DNA of 64,000 bases, from the NCBI RefSeq assembly GCF_910591885.1, contig NW_025963625.1, positions 124,001 through 188,000 of the forward strand, written 5' to 3'. The notes beneath the pieces are model-generated. The model made no database searches and was not told where the DNA came from. It worked only from the letters and a program-made list of their open reading frames with translations. Of the stretch, positions 26,821 through 40,390 are shown one piece after another (position 1 is the first letter of the stretch; each line of letters opens with the position of its first letter). The stretch is from Bombus terrestris (Eukaryota > Arthropoda > Insecta > Hymenoptera > Apidae). A program made the position numbers and the translations under genes.

Positions 26821-27820
26821 CAACGTGGGACAACGTGGGACAACGTGGGACAACATGGGACAACGTGGGACAACGTGGGATACCGTTGGACACCGTGGGA
26901 CACCGTTGGACAACGTGGGACAACGTGGGACAACGTGGGACAACGTGGGACAACGTGGGACAACGTGGGACAACGTGGGACACCGTTGGACACCGTGGGA
27001 CACCGTTGGACACCGTTGGACATCGTTGGACACCGTGGGACAACGTGGGACAACGTGGGACAACGTGGGAAACCATGGAACAACGTGGGACAACGTGGGA
27101 CAACGTGGGACAACGTGGGACAACGTGGGACACCGTTGGACATCGTTGGACACCGTGGGACAACGTGGGACAACGTGGGACACCGTTGGACACCGTTGGA
27201 CATCGTTGGACATCGTTGGACACCGTTGGACACCGTTGGACACCGTTGGACACCGTGGGACAACGTGGGACAACGTGGGACAACGTGGGACAACGTGGGA
27301 CAACGTGGGACAACGTGGGACAACGTGGGACAACGTGGGACAACGTGGGACAACGTGGGACAACGTGGGACAACGTGGGACATCGTGGGACAACGTTGGA
27401 CAACGTGGGACAACGTGGGACAACGTGGGACAATGTGGGACAACATGGGACAACGTGGGACAACGTGGGACAACGTGGGACAACGTGGGACAACGTGGGA
27501 CAACGTGGTACAACGTGGGACAACGTGGGACAACGTGGGACAACGTGGGACACCGTTGGACAACGTGGGACACCGTTGGACATCGTTGGACACCGTGGGA
27601 CAACGTGGGACAACGTGGGACAACGTGGGACACCGTTGGACACCGTTGGACATCGTTGGACATCGTGGGACACCGTTGGACATCGTTGGACACCGTTGGA
27701 CACCGTGGGACAACGTGGGACAACGTGGGACAACGTGGGACACCGTTGGACATCGTTGGACACCGTGGGACAACGTGGGACAACGTGGGACAACGTGGGA
27801 CAACGTGGGACAACGTGGGA
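26821..27820. repeat. 1-kb dispersed segment, copy 1
   Basis: Marker order caacatggga, taccgttgga, K, then tG-aT, caacatggga and caacgtggta at 26,851, 26,881, 27,071, 27,381-27,391, 27,441 and 27,501 is repeated 5,490 bp downstream at 32,341, 32,371, 32,561, 32,871-32,881, 32,931 and 32,991. From K onward it recurs again at 47,161-47,920, offset 20,090. One private change, caatgtggga at 27,431, is a CpG to TpG transition. Confidence 0.85.
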
Positions 27821-29330
27821 CAACTTGGGACAACGTGGGACAACGTGGGACAACGTGGGACAACGTGGGACAACATGGGACAACGTGGGACAACGTGGGA
27901 CAACGTGGGACAACGTGGGACAACGTGGGACATCGTGGGACAACGTGGGACAACGTGGGACAACGTGGGACAACGTGGGACAACGTGGGACAACGTGGGA
28001 CAACGTGGGACATCGTGGGACAACGTGGGACAACGTGGGACAACGTGGGACAACGTGGGACATCGTGGGACAACGTTGGACAACGTGGGACAACGTGGGA
28101 CAACGTGGGACAACGTGGGACAACATGGGACAACGTGGGACAACGTGGGACAACGTGGGACAACGTGGGACAACGTGGGACATCGTGGGACACCGTTGGA
28201 CAACGTGGGACACCGTTGGACATCGTTGGACACCGTGGGACAACGTGGGACAACGTGGGACAACGTGGGACACCGTTGGACACCGTTGGACATCGTTGGA
28301 CATCGTTGGACATCGTGGGACACCGTTGGACATCGTTGGACACCGTTGGACACCGTGGGACAACGTGGGACAACGTGGGACAACGTGGGACACCGTTGGA
28401 CATCGTTGGACACCGTGGGACAACGTGGGACAACGTGGGACAACGTGGGACAACGTGGGACAACTTGGGACAACTTGGGACAACGTGGGACAACGTGGGA
28501 CAACGTGGGACAACGTGGGACAACATGGGACAACGTGGGACAACGTGGGACAACGTGGGACAACGTGGGACATCGTGGGACAACGTGGGACAACGTGGGA
28601 CAACGTGGGACAACGTGGGACAACGTGGGACAACGTGGGACAACGTGGGACATCGTGGGACAACGTGGGACAACGTGGGACAACGTGGGAAACCATGGAA
28701 CAACGTGGGACAACGTGGGACAACGTGGGACAACGTGGGACAACGTGGGACACCGTTGGACATCGTTGGACACCGTGGGACAACGTGGGACAACGTGGGA
28801 CACCGTTGGACACCGTTGGACATCGTTGGACAACGTGGGACAACGTGGGACAACGTGGGACAACGTGGGACAACGTGGGACAACGTGGGACAACGTGGGA
28901 CAACGTGGGACAACGTGGGACAACGTGGGACAACGTGGGACAACGCGGGACAACGTGGGACATCGTGGGACAACGTGGGACAACGTGGGACAACGTGGGA
29001 CAACGTGGGACAACGTGGGACAACGTGGGACATCGTGGGACAACGTGGGACAACGTGGGACAACGTGGGACAACGTGGGACACCGTTGGACATCGTTGGA
29101 CACCGTGGGACAACGTGGGACAACGTGGGACAACGTGGGACACCGTTGGACACCGTTGGACATCGTTGGACATCGTTGGACATCGTGGGACACCGTTGGA
29201 CATCGTTGGACACCGTTGGACATCGTTGGACACCGTGGGACAACGTGGGACAACGTGGGACAACGTGGGACACCGTTGGACAACGTGGGACAACGTGGGA
29301 CAACGTGGGACAACATGGGACAACGTGGGA

Positions 29331-30320
29331 CAACGTGGGATACCGTTGGACACCGTGGGACACCGTTGGACAACGTGGGACAACGTGGGACAACGTGGGA
29401 CAACGTGGGACAACGTGGGACAACGTGGGACAACGTGGGACACCGTTGGACATCGTTGGACACCGTTGGACATCGTTGGACACCGTGGGACAACGTGGGA
29501 CAACGTGGGACAACGTGGGAAACCATGGAACAACGTGGGAGAACGTGGGACACCGTTGGACATCGTTGGACAACGTGGGACAACGTGGGACAACGTGGGA
29601 CAACGTGGGACAACGTGGGACACCGTTGGACACCGTGGGACACCGTTGGACAACGTGGGACAACGTGGGACAACGTGGGACAACGTGGGACAACGTGGGA
29701 CACCGTTGGACACCGTGGGACACCGTTGGACACCGTTGGACATCGTTGGACACCGTGGGACAACGTGGGACAACGTGGGACAACGTGGGACAACGTGGGA
29801 CACCGTTGGACATCGTTGGACACCGTTGGACATCGTTGGACACCGTGGGACACCGTTGGACACCGTTGGACACCGTTGGACATCGGTGGACATCGTGGGA
29901 CACCGTTGGACACCGTTGGACATCGTTGGACACCGTTGGACACCGTGGGACAACTTGGGACAACGTGGGACAACGTGGGACACCGTTGGACACCGTGGGA
30001 CACCGTTGGACACCGTTGGACATCGTTGGACACCGTGGGACAACGTGGGACAACGTGGGACACCGTTGGACATCGTTGGACACCGTGGGACAACGTGGGA
30101 CAACGTGGGACAACGTGGGACAACGTGGGACAACGTGGGACAACGTGGGACAACGTGGGACAACGTGGGACAACGTCGGACAACGTGGGACAACATGGGA
30201 CAACGTGGGACAACGTGGGACAACGTGGGACAACGTGGGACAACGTGGGACATCGTGGGACAACGTGGGACAACGTGGGACAACGTGGGACAACGTGGGA
30301 CAACGTGGGACAACGTGGGA
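29331..30320. repeat. 990-bp tandem duplication, copy 1
   Basis: Landmarks taccgttgga 29,341, K 29,521, gaacgtggga 29,541, catcggtgga 29,881, caacttggga 29,951, caacgtcgga 30,171 and caacatggga 30,191 recur at 30,331, 30,511, 30,531, 30,871, 30,941, 31,151 and 31,171. The offset is 990 bp, changing to 980 after about 30,100 by loss of one unit. The rare gaacgtggga two units after K is otherwise seen only at 24,051, so these three share a recent ancestor. Confidence 0.85.
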
Positions 30321-31250
30321 CAACGTGGGATACCGTTGGACACCGTGGGACACCGTTGGACAACGTGGGACAACGTGGGACAACGTGGGACAACGTGGGA
30401 CAACGTGGGACAACGTGGGACAACGTGGGACACCGTTGGACATCGTTGGACACCGTTGGACATCGTTGGACACCGTGGGACAACGTGGGACAACGTGGGA
30501 CAACGTGGGAAACCATGGAACAACGTGGGAGAACGTGGGACACCGTTGGACATCGTTGGACAACGTGGGACAACGTGGGACAACGTGGGACAACGTGGGA
30601 CAACGTGGGACACCGTTGGACACCGTGGGACACCGTTGGACAACGTGGGACAACGTGGGACAACGTGGGACAACGTGGGACAACGTGGGACACCGTTGGA
30701 CACCGTGGGACACCGTTGGACACCGTTGGACATCGTTGGACACCGTGGGACAACGTGGGACAACGTGGGACAACGTGGGACAACGTGGGACACCGTTGGA
30801 CATCGTTGGACACCGTTGGACATCGTTGGACACCGTGGGACACCGTTGGACACCGTTGGACACCGTTGGACATCGGTGGACATCGTGGGACACCGTTGGA
30901 CACCGTTGGACATCGTTGGACACCGTTGGACACCGTGGGACAACTTGGGACAACGTGGGACAACGTGGGACACCGTTGGACACCGTGGGACACCGTTGGA
31001 CACCGTTGGACATCGTTGGACACCGTGGGACAACGTGGGACAACGTGGGACACCGTTGGACATCGTTGGACACCGTGGGACAACGTGGGACAACGTGGGA
31101 CAACGTGGGACAACGTGGGACAACGTGGGACAACGTGGGACAACGTGGGACAACGTCGGACAACGTGGGACAACATGGGACAACGTGGGACAACGTGGGA
31201 CAACGTGGGACAACGTGGGACAACGTGGGACATCGTGGGACAACGTGGGA
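30321..31250. repeat. 990-bp tandem duplication, copy 2
   Basis: Second tandem copy, joined without any phase change. After the shared tG unit at 31,231 it runs into a long aG tract rather than starting a third copy. The tract's caacctggga at 31,471 and caacgtggta at 31,531 match 25,191 and 25,251 (offset 6,280), so copy 2 is fused to a segment related to 24.9-25.3 kb. Confidence 0.8.
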
Positions 31251-31530
31251 CAACGTGGGACAACGTGGGACAACGTGGGACAACGTGGGACAACGTGGGA
31301 CAACGTGGGACAACGTGGGACAACGTGGGACAACGTGGGACAACGTGGGACAACGTGGGACAACGTGGGACAACGTGGGACAACGTGGGACAACGTGGGA
31401 CAACGTGGGACAACGTGGGACAACGTGGGACAACGTGGGACAACGTGGGACAACGTGGGACAACGTGGGACAACCTGGGACAACGTGGGACAACGTGGGA
31501 CAACGTGGGACAACGTGGGACAACGTGGGA
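31161..31530 (+). other. Longest uninterrupted G-quadruplex-compatible tract
   Basis: Thirty-seven consecutive units each supply a run of three or more G, separated by exactly seven bases (ACAACGT in the consensus). That meets the classical GGG-N7-GGG-N7-GGG-N7-GGG quadruplex rule at its upper loop limit in every window of four units. The tract is bounded by caacgtcgga at 31,151 and caacgtggta at 31,531, both with only GG. A related tract of 33 units lies at 24,921-25,250. Folding is an inference; loops of seven bases give only moderate stability. Confidence 0.7.
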
Positions 31531-32310
31531 CAACGTGGTACAACGTGGGACAACGTGGGACAACGTGGGACAACGTGGGACACCGTGGGACACCGTTGGA
31601 CACCGTTGGACATCGTTGGACACCGTGGGACAACGTGGGACAACGTGGGACAACGTGGGAAACCATGGAACAACGTGGGACAACGTGGGACAACGTGGGA
31701 CAACGTGGGACAACGTGGGACACCGTTGGACATCGTTGGACACCGTGGGACAACGTGGGACAACGTGGGACACCGTTGGACACCGTTGGACATCGTTGGA
31801 CATCGTTGGACACCGTTGGACACCGTTGGACACCGTTGGACACCGTGGGACAACGTGGGACAACGTGGGACAACGTGGGACAACGTGGGACAACGTGGGA
31901 CAACGTGGGACAACGTGGGACAACGTGGGACAACGTGGGACAACGTGGGACAACGTGGGACAACGTGGGACAACGTGGGACAACGTGGGACATCGTGGGA
32001 CAACGTGGGACAACGTGGGACAACGTGGGACAACGTGGGACAACGTGGGACAACGTGGGACATCGTGGGACAACGTGGGACAACGTGGGACAACGTGGGA
32101 CAACGTGGGACACCGTTGGACATCGTTGGACACCGTGGGACAACGTGGGACAACGTGGGACAACGTGGGACACCGTTGGACACCGTTGGACATCGTTGGA
32201 CATCGTTGGACATCGTGGGACACCGTTGGACATCGTTGGACACCGTTGGACATCGTTGGACACCGTGGGACAACGTGGGACAACGTGGGACAACGTGGGA
32301 CACCGTTGGA

Positions 32311-33320
32311 CAACGTGGGACAACGTGGGACAACGTGGGACAACATGGGACAACGTGGGACAACGTGGGATACCGTTGGACACCGTGGGACACCGTTGGA
32401 CAACGTGGGACAACGTGGGACAACGTGGGACAACGTGGGACAACGTGGGACAACGTGGGACAACGTGGGACACCGTTGGACACCGTGGGACACCGTTGGA
32501 CACCGTTGGACATCGTTGGACACCGTGGGACAACGTGGGACAACGTGGGACAACGTGGGAAACCATGGAACAACGTGGGACAACGTGGGACAACGTGGGA
32601 CAACGTGGGACAACGTGGGACACCGTTGGACATCGTTGGACACCGTGGGACAACGTGGGACAACGTGGGACACCGTTGGACACCGTTGGACATCGTTGGA
32701 CATCGTTGGACACCGTTGGACACCGTTGGACACCGTTGGACACCGTGGGACAACGTGGGACAACGTGGGACAACGTGGGACAACGTGGGACAACGTGGGA
32801 CAACGTGGGACAACGTGGGACAACGTGGGACAACGTGGGACAACGTGGGACAACGTGGGACAACGTGGGACATCGTGGGACAACGTTGGACAACGTGGGA
32901 CAACGTGGGACAACGTGGGACAACGTGGGACAACATGGGACAACGTGGGACAACGTGGGACAACGTGGGACAACGTGGGACAACGTGGGACAACGTGGTA
33001 CAACGTGGGACAACGTGGGACAACGTGGGACAACGTGGGACACCGTTGGACAACGTGGGACACCGTTGGACATCGTTGGACACCGTGGGACAACGTGGGA
33101 CAACGTGGGACAACGTGGGACACCGTTGGACACCGTTGGACATCGTTGGACATCGTTGGACATCGTGGGACACCGTTGGACATCGTTGGACACCGTTGGA
33201 CACCGTGGGACAACGTGGGACAACGTGGGACAACGTGGGACACCGTTGGACATCGTTGGACACCGTGGGACAACGTGGGACAACGTGGGACAACGTGGGA
33301 CAACGTGGGACAACGTGGGA
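32311..33320. repeat. 1-kb dispersed segment, copy 2
   Basis: Matches 26,821-27,820 at an offset of 5,490, shifting to 5,500 after one extra tT at 33,151. It ends at about 33,320, where cT followed by catcgttgca replaces the aG run and caacttggga of copy 1. K lies at 32,561. Confidence 0.8.
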
Positions 33321-36300
33321 CACCGTTGGACATCGTTGCACACCGTTGGACACCGTTGGACATCGTTGGACATCGTTGGACATCGTTGGACATCGTTGGA
33401 CACCGTTGGACACCGTTGGACATCGTTGGACATCGTTGGACATCGTGGGACACCGTTGGACATCGTTGGACACCGTTGGACACCGTGGGACACCGTGGGA
33501 CAACGTGGGACAACGTGGGACACCGTGGGACACCGTTGGACACCGTTGGACATCGTTGGACACCGTGGGACAACGTGGGAAAACGTGGGACAACGTGGGA
33601 CACCGTTGGACATCGTTGGACACCGTGGGACAACGTGGGACATCGTGGGACACCGTTGGACACCTTTGGACATCGTTGGACACCGTTGGACACCGTGGGA
33701 CAACGTGGGACAACGAGGGACAACGTGGGACAACGTGGGACAACGTGGGACAACGTGGGACAACGTGGGACACCGTTGGACATCGTGGGACACCGTTGGA
33801 CACCGTTGGACATCGTTGGACATCGTTGGACATCGTTGTACACCGTTGGACACCGTTGGACACCGTTGGACACCGTTGGACATCGGTGGACATCGTGGGA
33901 CACCGTTGGACACCGTTGGACATCGTTGGACACCGCTGGACACCGTGGGACAACGTGGGACAACGTGGGACAACGTGGGACACCGTTGGACACCGTTGGA
34001 CATCGTTGGACAACGTGGGACAACGTGGGACAACGTGGGACAACGTGGGACAACGTGGGACAACGTGGGACACCGTTGGACATCGTTGGACACCGTTGGA
34101 CAACGTGGGACAACGTGGGACAACGTGGGACAACGTGGGACACCGTTGGACATCGTTGGACAACGTGGGACATCGTGGGACAACGTGGGACAACGTGGGA
34201 CAACGTGGGACAACGTGGGACAACGTGGGACAACGTGGGACAACGTGGGACAACGTGGGACAACGTGGGACAACGTGGGACAACGTGGGACAACGTGGGA
34301 CAACGTGGGACAACGTGGGACACCGTTGGACATCGTTGGACATCGTTGGACATCGTTGGACACCGTTGGACACCGTTGGACATCGTTGGACATCGTTGGA
34401 CACCGTTGGACACCGTTGGACACCGTTGGACACCGTTGGACATCGGTGGACATCGTGGGACACCGTTGGACACCGTTGGACACCGTTGGACACCGTTGGA
34501 CACCGTTGGACACCGTGGGACAACGTGGGACAACGTGGGACAACGTGGGACAACGTGGGACAACGTGGGACAACGTAGGACAACGTGGGACAACGTGGGA
34601 CACCGTTGGACATCGTTGGACAACGTGGGACATCGTGGGACAACGTGGGACAACGTGGGACAACGTGGGACAACGTGGGACACCGTTGGACATCGTTGGA
34701 CACCGTGGGACAACGTGGGACAACGTGGGACACCGTGGGACACCGTTGGACACCGTTGGACATCGTTGGACACAGTGGGACAACGTGGGAAAACGTGGGG
34801 CAACGTGGGACACCGTTGGACATCGTTGCACACCGTGGGACAACGTGGGACAACGTGGGACACCGTTGGACACCTTTGGACATCGTTGGACACCGTTGGA
34901 CACCGTGGGACACCGTTGGACACCGCTGGACATCGTTGGACACCGTGGGACAACGTGGGACAACGTGGGACAACGTGGGACAACGTGGGACAACGTGGGA
35001 CAACGTGGGACAACGTGGGACAACGTGGGACAACGTGGGACAACGTGGGACAACGTGGGACAACGTGGGACAACGTGGGACAACGTGGGACACCGTTGGA
35101 CATCGTTGGACACCGTGGGACAACGTGGGAAAACGTGGGACAACGTGGGACAACGTGGGACACCGTTGGACACCGTTGGACACCGTTGGACATCGGTGGA
35201 CATCGTGGGACACCGTTGGACACCGTGGGACACCGTTGGACACCGTTGGACACCGTTGGACATCGGTGGACATCGTGGGACACCGTTGGACACCGTTGGA
35301 CATCGTTGGACACCGTAGGACACCGTGGGACAACGTGGGACAACGTGGGACAACGTGGGACAACGTGGGACAACGTGGGACAACGTGGGACACCGTTGGA
35401 CACCGTGGGACACCGTTGGACACCGTTGGACATCGTTGGACACCGTGGGACAACGTGGGACAACGTGGGACAACGTGGGAAACCATGGAACAACGTGGGA
35501 CAACGTGGGACAACGTGGGACAACGTGGGACAACGTGGGACAACGTGGGACACCGTTGGACACCGTTGGACACCGTTGGACATCGTTGGACATCGTTGGA
35601 CACCGTTGGACACCGTTGGACACCGTTGGACACCGTGGGACAACGTGGGACAACGTGGGACAACGTGGGACAACGTGGGACAACGTGGGACAACGTGGGA
35701 CAACGTGGGACAACGTGGGACAACGTGGGACAACGTGGGACATCGTAGGACAACGTGGGACAACGTGGGACAACGTGGGACACCGTTGGACATCGTTGGA
35801 CATCGTTGGACATCGTTGGACACCGTTGGACACCGTTGGACACCGTTGGACACCGTTGGACATCGGTGGACATCGTGGGACACCGTTGGACACCGTTGGA
35901 CATCGTTGGACACCGTTGGACACCGTGGGACAACGTGGGACAACGTGGGACAACGTGGGACAACGTGGGACAACGTGGGACAACGTGGGACACCGTTGGA
36001 CACCGTGGGACACCGTTGGACACCGTTGGACATCGTTGGACACCGTGGGACAACGTGGGACAACGTGGGACATCGTTGGACACCGTTGGACATCGTTGGA
36101 CATCGTTGGACATCGTTGGACACCGTTGGACACCGTTGGACACCGTTGGACATCGTTGGACACCGTTGGACACCGTTGGACATCGTTGGACATCGTTGGA
36201 CATCGTTGGACATCGTTGGACACCGTTGGACACCGTTGGACATCGTTGGACACCATTGGACATCGTTGGACACCGTTGCACACCGTGGGACAACGTGGGA

Positions 36301-37430
36301 AACCATGGAACAACGTGGGACAACGTGGGACAACGTGGGACAACGTGGGACAACGTGGGACACCGTTGGACACCGTTGGACACCGTTGGACACCGTTGGA
36401 CATCGGTGGACATCGGTGGACATCGTGGGACACCGTTGGACACCGTTGGACATCGTTGGACACCGCTGGACACCGTGGGACAACGTGGGACAACGTGGGA
36501 CACCGTTGGACATCGTTGGACAACGTGGGACATCGTGGGACAACGTGGGACAACGTGGGACAACGTGGGACAACGTGGGACAACGTGGGACAACGTGGGA
36601 CAACGTGGGACAACGTGGGACAACGTGGGACAACGTGGGACAACGTGGGACAACGTGGGACAACGTGGGACAACGTGGGACAACGTGGGACACCGTTGGA
36701 CATCGTTGGACATCGGTGGACATCGGTGGACACCGTGGGACAACGTGGGACAACGTGGGACAACGTGGGACAACGTGGGACAACGTGGGACAACGTGGGA
36801 CACCGTTGGACACCGTGGGACACCGTTGGACACCGTTGGACATCGTTGGACACCGTGGGACAACGTGGGACAACGTGGGACAACGTGGGAAACCATGGAA
36901 CAACGTGGGACAACGTGGGACAACGTGGGACAACGTGGGACAACGTGGGACAACGTGGGACAACGTGGGACAACGTGGGACAACGTGGGACACCGTTGGA
37001 CAACGTGGGACACCGTTGGACATCGTTGGACACCGTGGGACAACGTGGGACAACGTGGGACAACGTGGGACAACGTGGGACACCGTTGGACATCGTTGGA
37101 CATCGGTGGACATCGGTGGACACCGTGGGACAACGTGGGACAACGTGGGACAACGTGGGACAACGTGGGACAACGTGGGACAACATGGGACAACGTGGGA
37201 CAACGTGGGACAACGTGGGACAACGTGGGACAACGTGGGACATCGTGGGACAACGTGGGACAACGTGGGACAACGTGGGACAACGTGGGACAACGTGGGA
37301 CAACGTGGGACAACGTGGGACATCGTGGGACAACGTGGGACAACGTGGGACAACGTGGGACAACGTGGGACAACGTGGGACACCGTTGGACAACGTGGGA
37401 CACCGTTGGACATCGTTGGACACCGTGGGA
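33321..37430. repeat. Irregular region rich in two-G units
   Basis: Contains the densest cT/tT clusters in the window, including 12 units at 33,321-33,440 and 21 at 36,071-36,280. These interrupt the three-G pattern. Rare units cluster here: cacctttgga at 33,661 and 34,871, catcgttgca at 33,331 and 34,821, caccgttgca at 36,271, caccgctgga at 33,931 and 36,461, cacagtggga at 34,771, and doubled catcggtgga at 36,401-36,411, 36,711-36,721 and 37,101-37,111. K units are at 35,481, 36,301 and 36,891. No clear higher-order period was found, and the higher private-variant density suggests less recent homogenisation. Confidence 0.75.
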
Positions 37431-38910
37431 CAACGTGGGACAACGTGGGACAACGTGGGACAACGTGGGACAACGTGGGACACCGTTGGACATCGTTGGA
37501 CACCGTTGGACATCGTTGGACACCGTGGGACACCGTTGGACACCGTTGGACACCGTTGGACATCGGTGGACATCGTGGGACACCGTTGGACACCGTTGGA
37601 CACCGTTGGACACATTTGGACACCGTGGGACAACGTGGGACAACGTGGGACAACGTGGGACAACGTGGGACATCGTGGGACAACGTGGGACAACGTGGGA
37701 CACCGTTGGACATCGTTGGACACCGTGGGACAACGTGGGACAACGTGGGACAACATGGGACAACGTGGGACAACGTGGGATACCGTTGGACACCGTGGGA
37801 CACCGTTGGACAACGTGGGACAACGTGGGACAACGTGGGACAACGTGGGACAACGTGGGACAACGTGGGACAACGTGGGACACCGTTGGACACCGTGGGA
37901 CACCGTGGGACACCGTGGGACAACGTGGGACAACGTGGGACAACGTGGGACAACGTGGGACACCGTTGGACACCGTGGGACACCGTTGGACACCGTTGGA
38001 CATCGTTGGACACCGTGGGACAACGTGGGACAACGTGGGACAACGTGGGAAACCATGGAACAACGTGGGACAACGTGGGACAACGTGGGACAACGTGGGA
38101 CAACGTGGGACACCGTTGGACATCGTTGGACACCGTGGGACAACGCGGGACAACGTGGGACATCGTGGGACAACGTGGGACAACGTGGGACAACGTGGGA
38201 CAACGTGGGACAACGTGGGACAACGTGGGACATCGTGGGACAACGTGGGACAACGTGGGACAACGTGGGACAACGTGGGACACCGTTGGACATCGTTGGA
38301 CACCGTGGGACAACGTGGGACAACGTGGGACAACGTGGGACACCGTTGGACACCGTTGGACATCGTTGGACATCGTTGGACATCGTGGGACACCGTTGGA
38401 CATCGTTGGACACCGTTGGACATCGTTGGACACCGTGGGACAACGTGGGACAACGTGGGACAACGTGGGACACCGTTGGACAACGTGGGACAACGTGGGA
38501 CAACGTGGGACAACATGGGACAACGTGGGACAACGTGGGATACCGTTGGACACCGTGGGACACCGTTGGACAACGTGGGACAACGTGGGACAACGTGGGA
38601 CAACGTGGGACAACGTGGGACAACGTGGGACAACGTGGGACACCGTTGGACACCGTGGGACACCGTTGGACACCGTTGGACATCGTTGGACACCGTGGGA
38701 CAACGTGGGACAACGTGGGACAACGTGGGAAACCATGGAACAACGTGGGACAACGTGGGACAACGTGGGACAACGTGGGACAACGTGGGACACCGTTGGA
38801 CATCGTTGGACACCGTGGGACAACGTGGGACAACGTGGGACACCGTTGGACACCGTTGGACATCGTTGGACATCGTTGGACACCGTTGGACACCGTTGGA
38901 CACCGTTGGA
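37431..38910. repeat. 1,480-bp higher-order repeat, copy 1
   Basis: cacatttgga 37,611, K 38,051, caacgcggga 38,141 and K 38,731 recur exactly 1,480 bp later at 39,091, 39,531, 39,621 and 40,211. The head also matches 25.9-26.5 kb at an offset of 11,570 (cacatttgga 26,041, K 26,481), so this copy has an older relative outside the tandem pair. Confidence 0.85.
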
Positions 38911-40390
38911 CACCGTGGGACAACGTGGGACAACGTGGGACAACGTGGGACAACGTGGGACACCGTTGGACATCGTTGGACACCGTTGGACATCGTTGGA
39001 TACCGTGGGACACCGTTGGACACCGTTGGACACCGTTGGACATCGGTGGACATCGTGGGACACCGTTGGACACCGTTGGACACCGTTGGACACATTTGGA
39101 CACCGTGGGACAACGTGGGACAACGTGGGACAACGTGGGACAACGTGGGACATCGTGGGACAACGTGGGACAACGTGGGACACCGTTGGACATCGTTGGA
39201 CACCGTGGGACAACGTGGGACAACGTGGGACAACATGGGACAACGTGGGACAACGTGGGATACCGTTGGACACCGTGGGACACCGTTGGACAACGTGGGA
39301 CAACGTGGGACAACGTGGGACAACGTGGGACAACGTGGGACAACGTGGGACAACGTGGGACACCGTTGGACACCGTGGGACACCGTTGGACAACGTGGGA
39401 CAACGTGGGACAACGTGGGACAACGTGGGACAACGTGGGACACCGTTGGACACCGTGGGACACCGTTGGACACCGTTGGACATCGTTGGACACCGTGGGA
39501 CAACGTGGGACAACGTGGGACAACGTGGGAAACCATGGAACAACGTGGGACAACGTGGGACAACGTGGGACAACGTGGGACAACGTGGGACACCGTTGGA
39601 CATCGTTGGACACCGTGGGACAACGCGGGACAACGTGGGACATCGTGGGACAACGTGGGACAACGTGGGACAACGTGGGACAACGTGGGACAACGTGGGA
39701 CAACGTGGGACATCGTGGGACAACGTGGGACAACGTGGGACAACGTGGGACAACGTGGGACACCGTTGGACATCGTTGGACACCGTGGGACAACGTGGGA
39801 CAACGTGGGACAACGTGGGACACCGTTGGACACCGTTGGACATCGTTGGACATCGTTGGACATCGTGGGACACCGTTGGACATCGTTGGACACCGTTGGA
39901 CATCGTTGGACACCGTGGGACAACGTGGGACAACGTGGGACAACGTGGGACACCGTTGGACAACGTGGGACAACGTGGGACAACGTGGGACAACGTGGGA
40001 CAACGTGGGACAACGTGGGATACCGTTGGACACCGTGGGACACCGTTGGACAACGTGGGACAACGTGGGACAACGTGGGACAACGTGGGACAACGTGGGA
40101 CAACGTGGGACAACGTGGGACACCGTTGGACACCGTGGGACACCGTTGGACACCGTTGGACATCGTTGGACACCGTGGGACAACGTGGGACAACGTGGGA
40201 CAACGTGGGAAACCATGGAACAACGTGGGACAACGTGGGACAACGTGGGACAACGTGGGACAACGTGGGACACCGTTGGACATCGTTGGACACCGTGGGA
40301 CAACGTGGGACAACGTGGGACACCGTTGGACACCGTTGGACATCGTTGGACATCGTTGGACACCGTTGGACACCGTTGGACACCGTTGGA
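38911..40390. repeat. 1,480-bp higher-order repeat, copy 2
   Basis: Tandem copy of the preceding block. Visible differences: taccgtggga at 39,001 for cG, and a standard aG at 39,991 where copy 1 has caacatggga at 38,511. The plus frame open from base 5 still runs through this block and ends only at 41,698. Confidence 0.85.

Larger units (their letters stand above)
19181..29330. repeat. Right-domain mosaic with new marker units
   Basis: Same decamer and phase, but with markers absent to the left: catcggtgga from 19,451, caacgtagga (stop-bearing) at 19,991, 21,781 and 22,271, cacatttgga at 20,241, 23,401 and 26,041, caacttggga from 22,041, caacatggga from 24,931. K units are at 21,221, 22,151, 24,031, 26,481, 27,071 and 28,691 with irregular spacing. 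I see partial copies of segments found further right (for example 24,600-24,930 against 29,880-30,190) but no clean tandem higher-order period over the whole stretch. No gene is visible. Confidence 0.8.
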
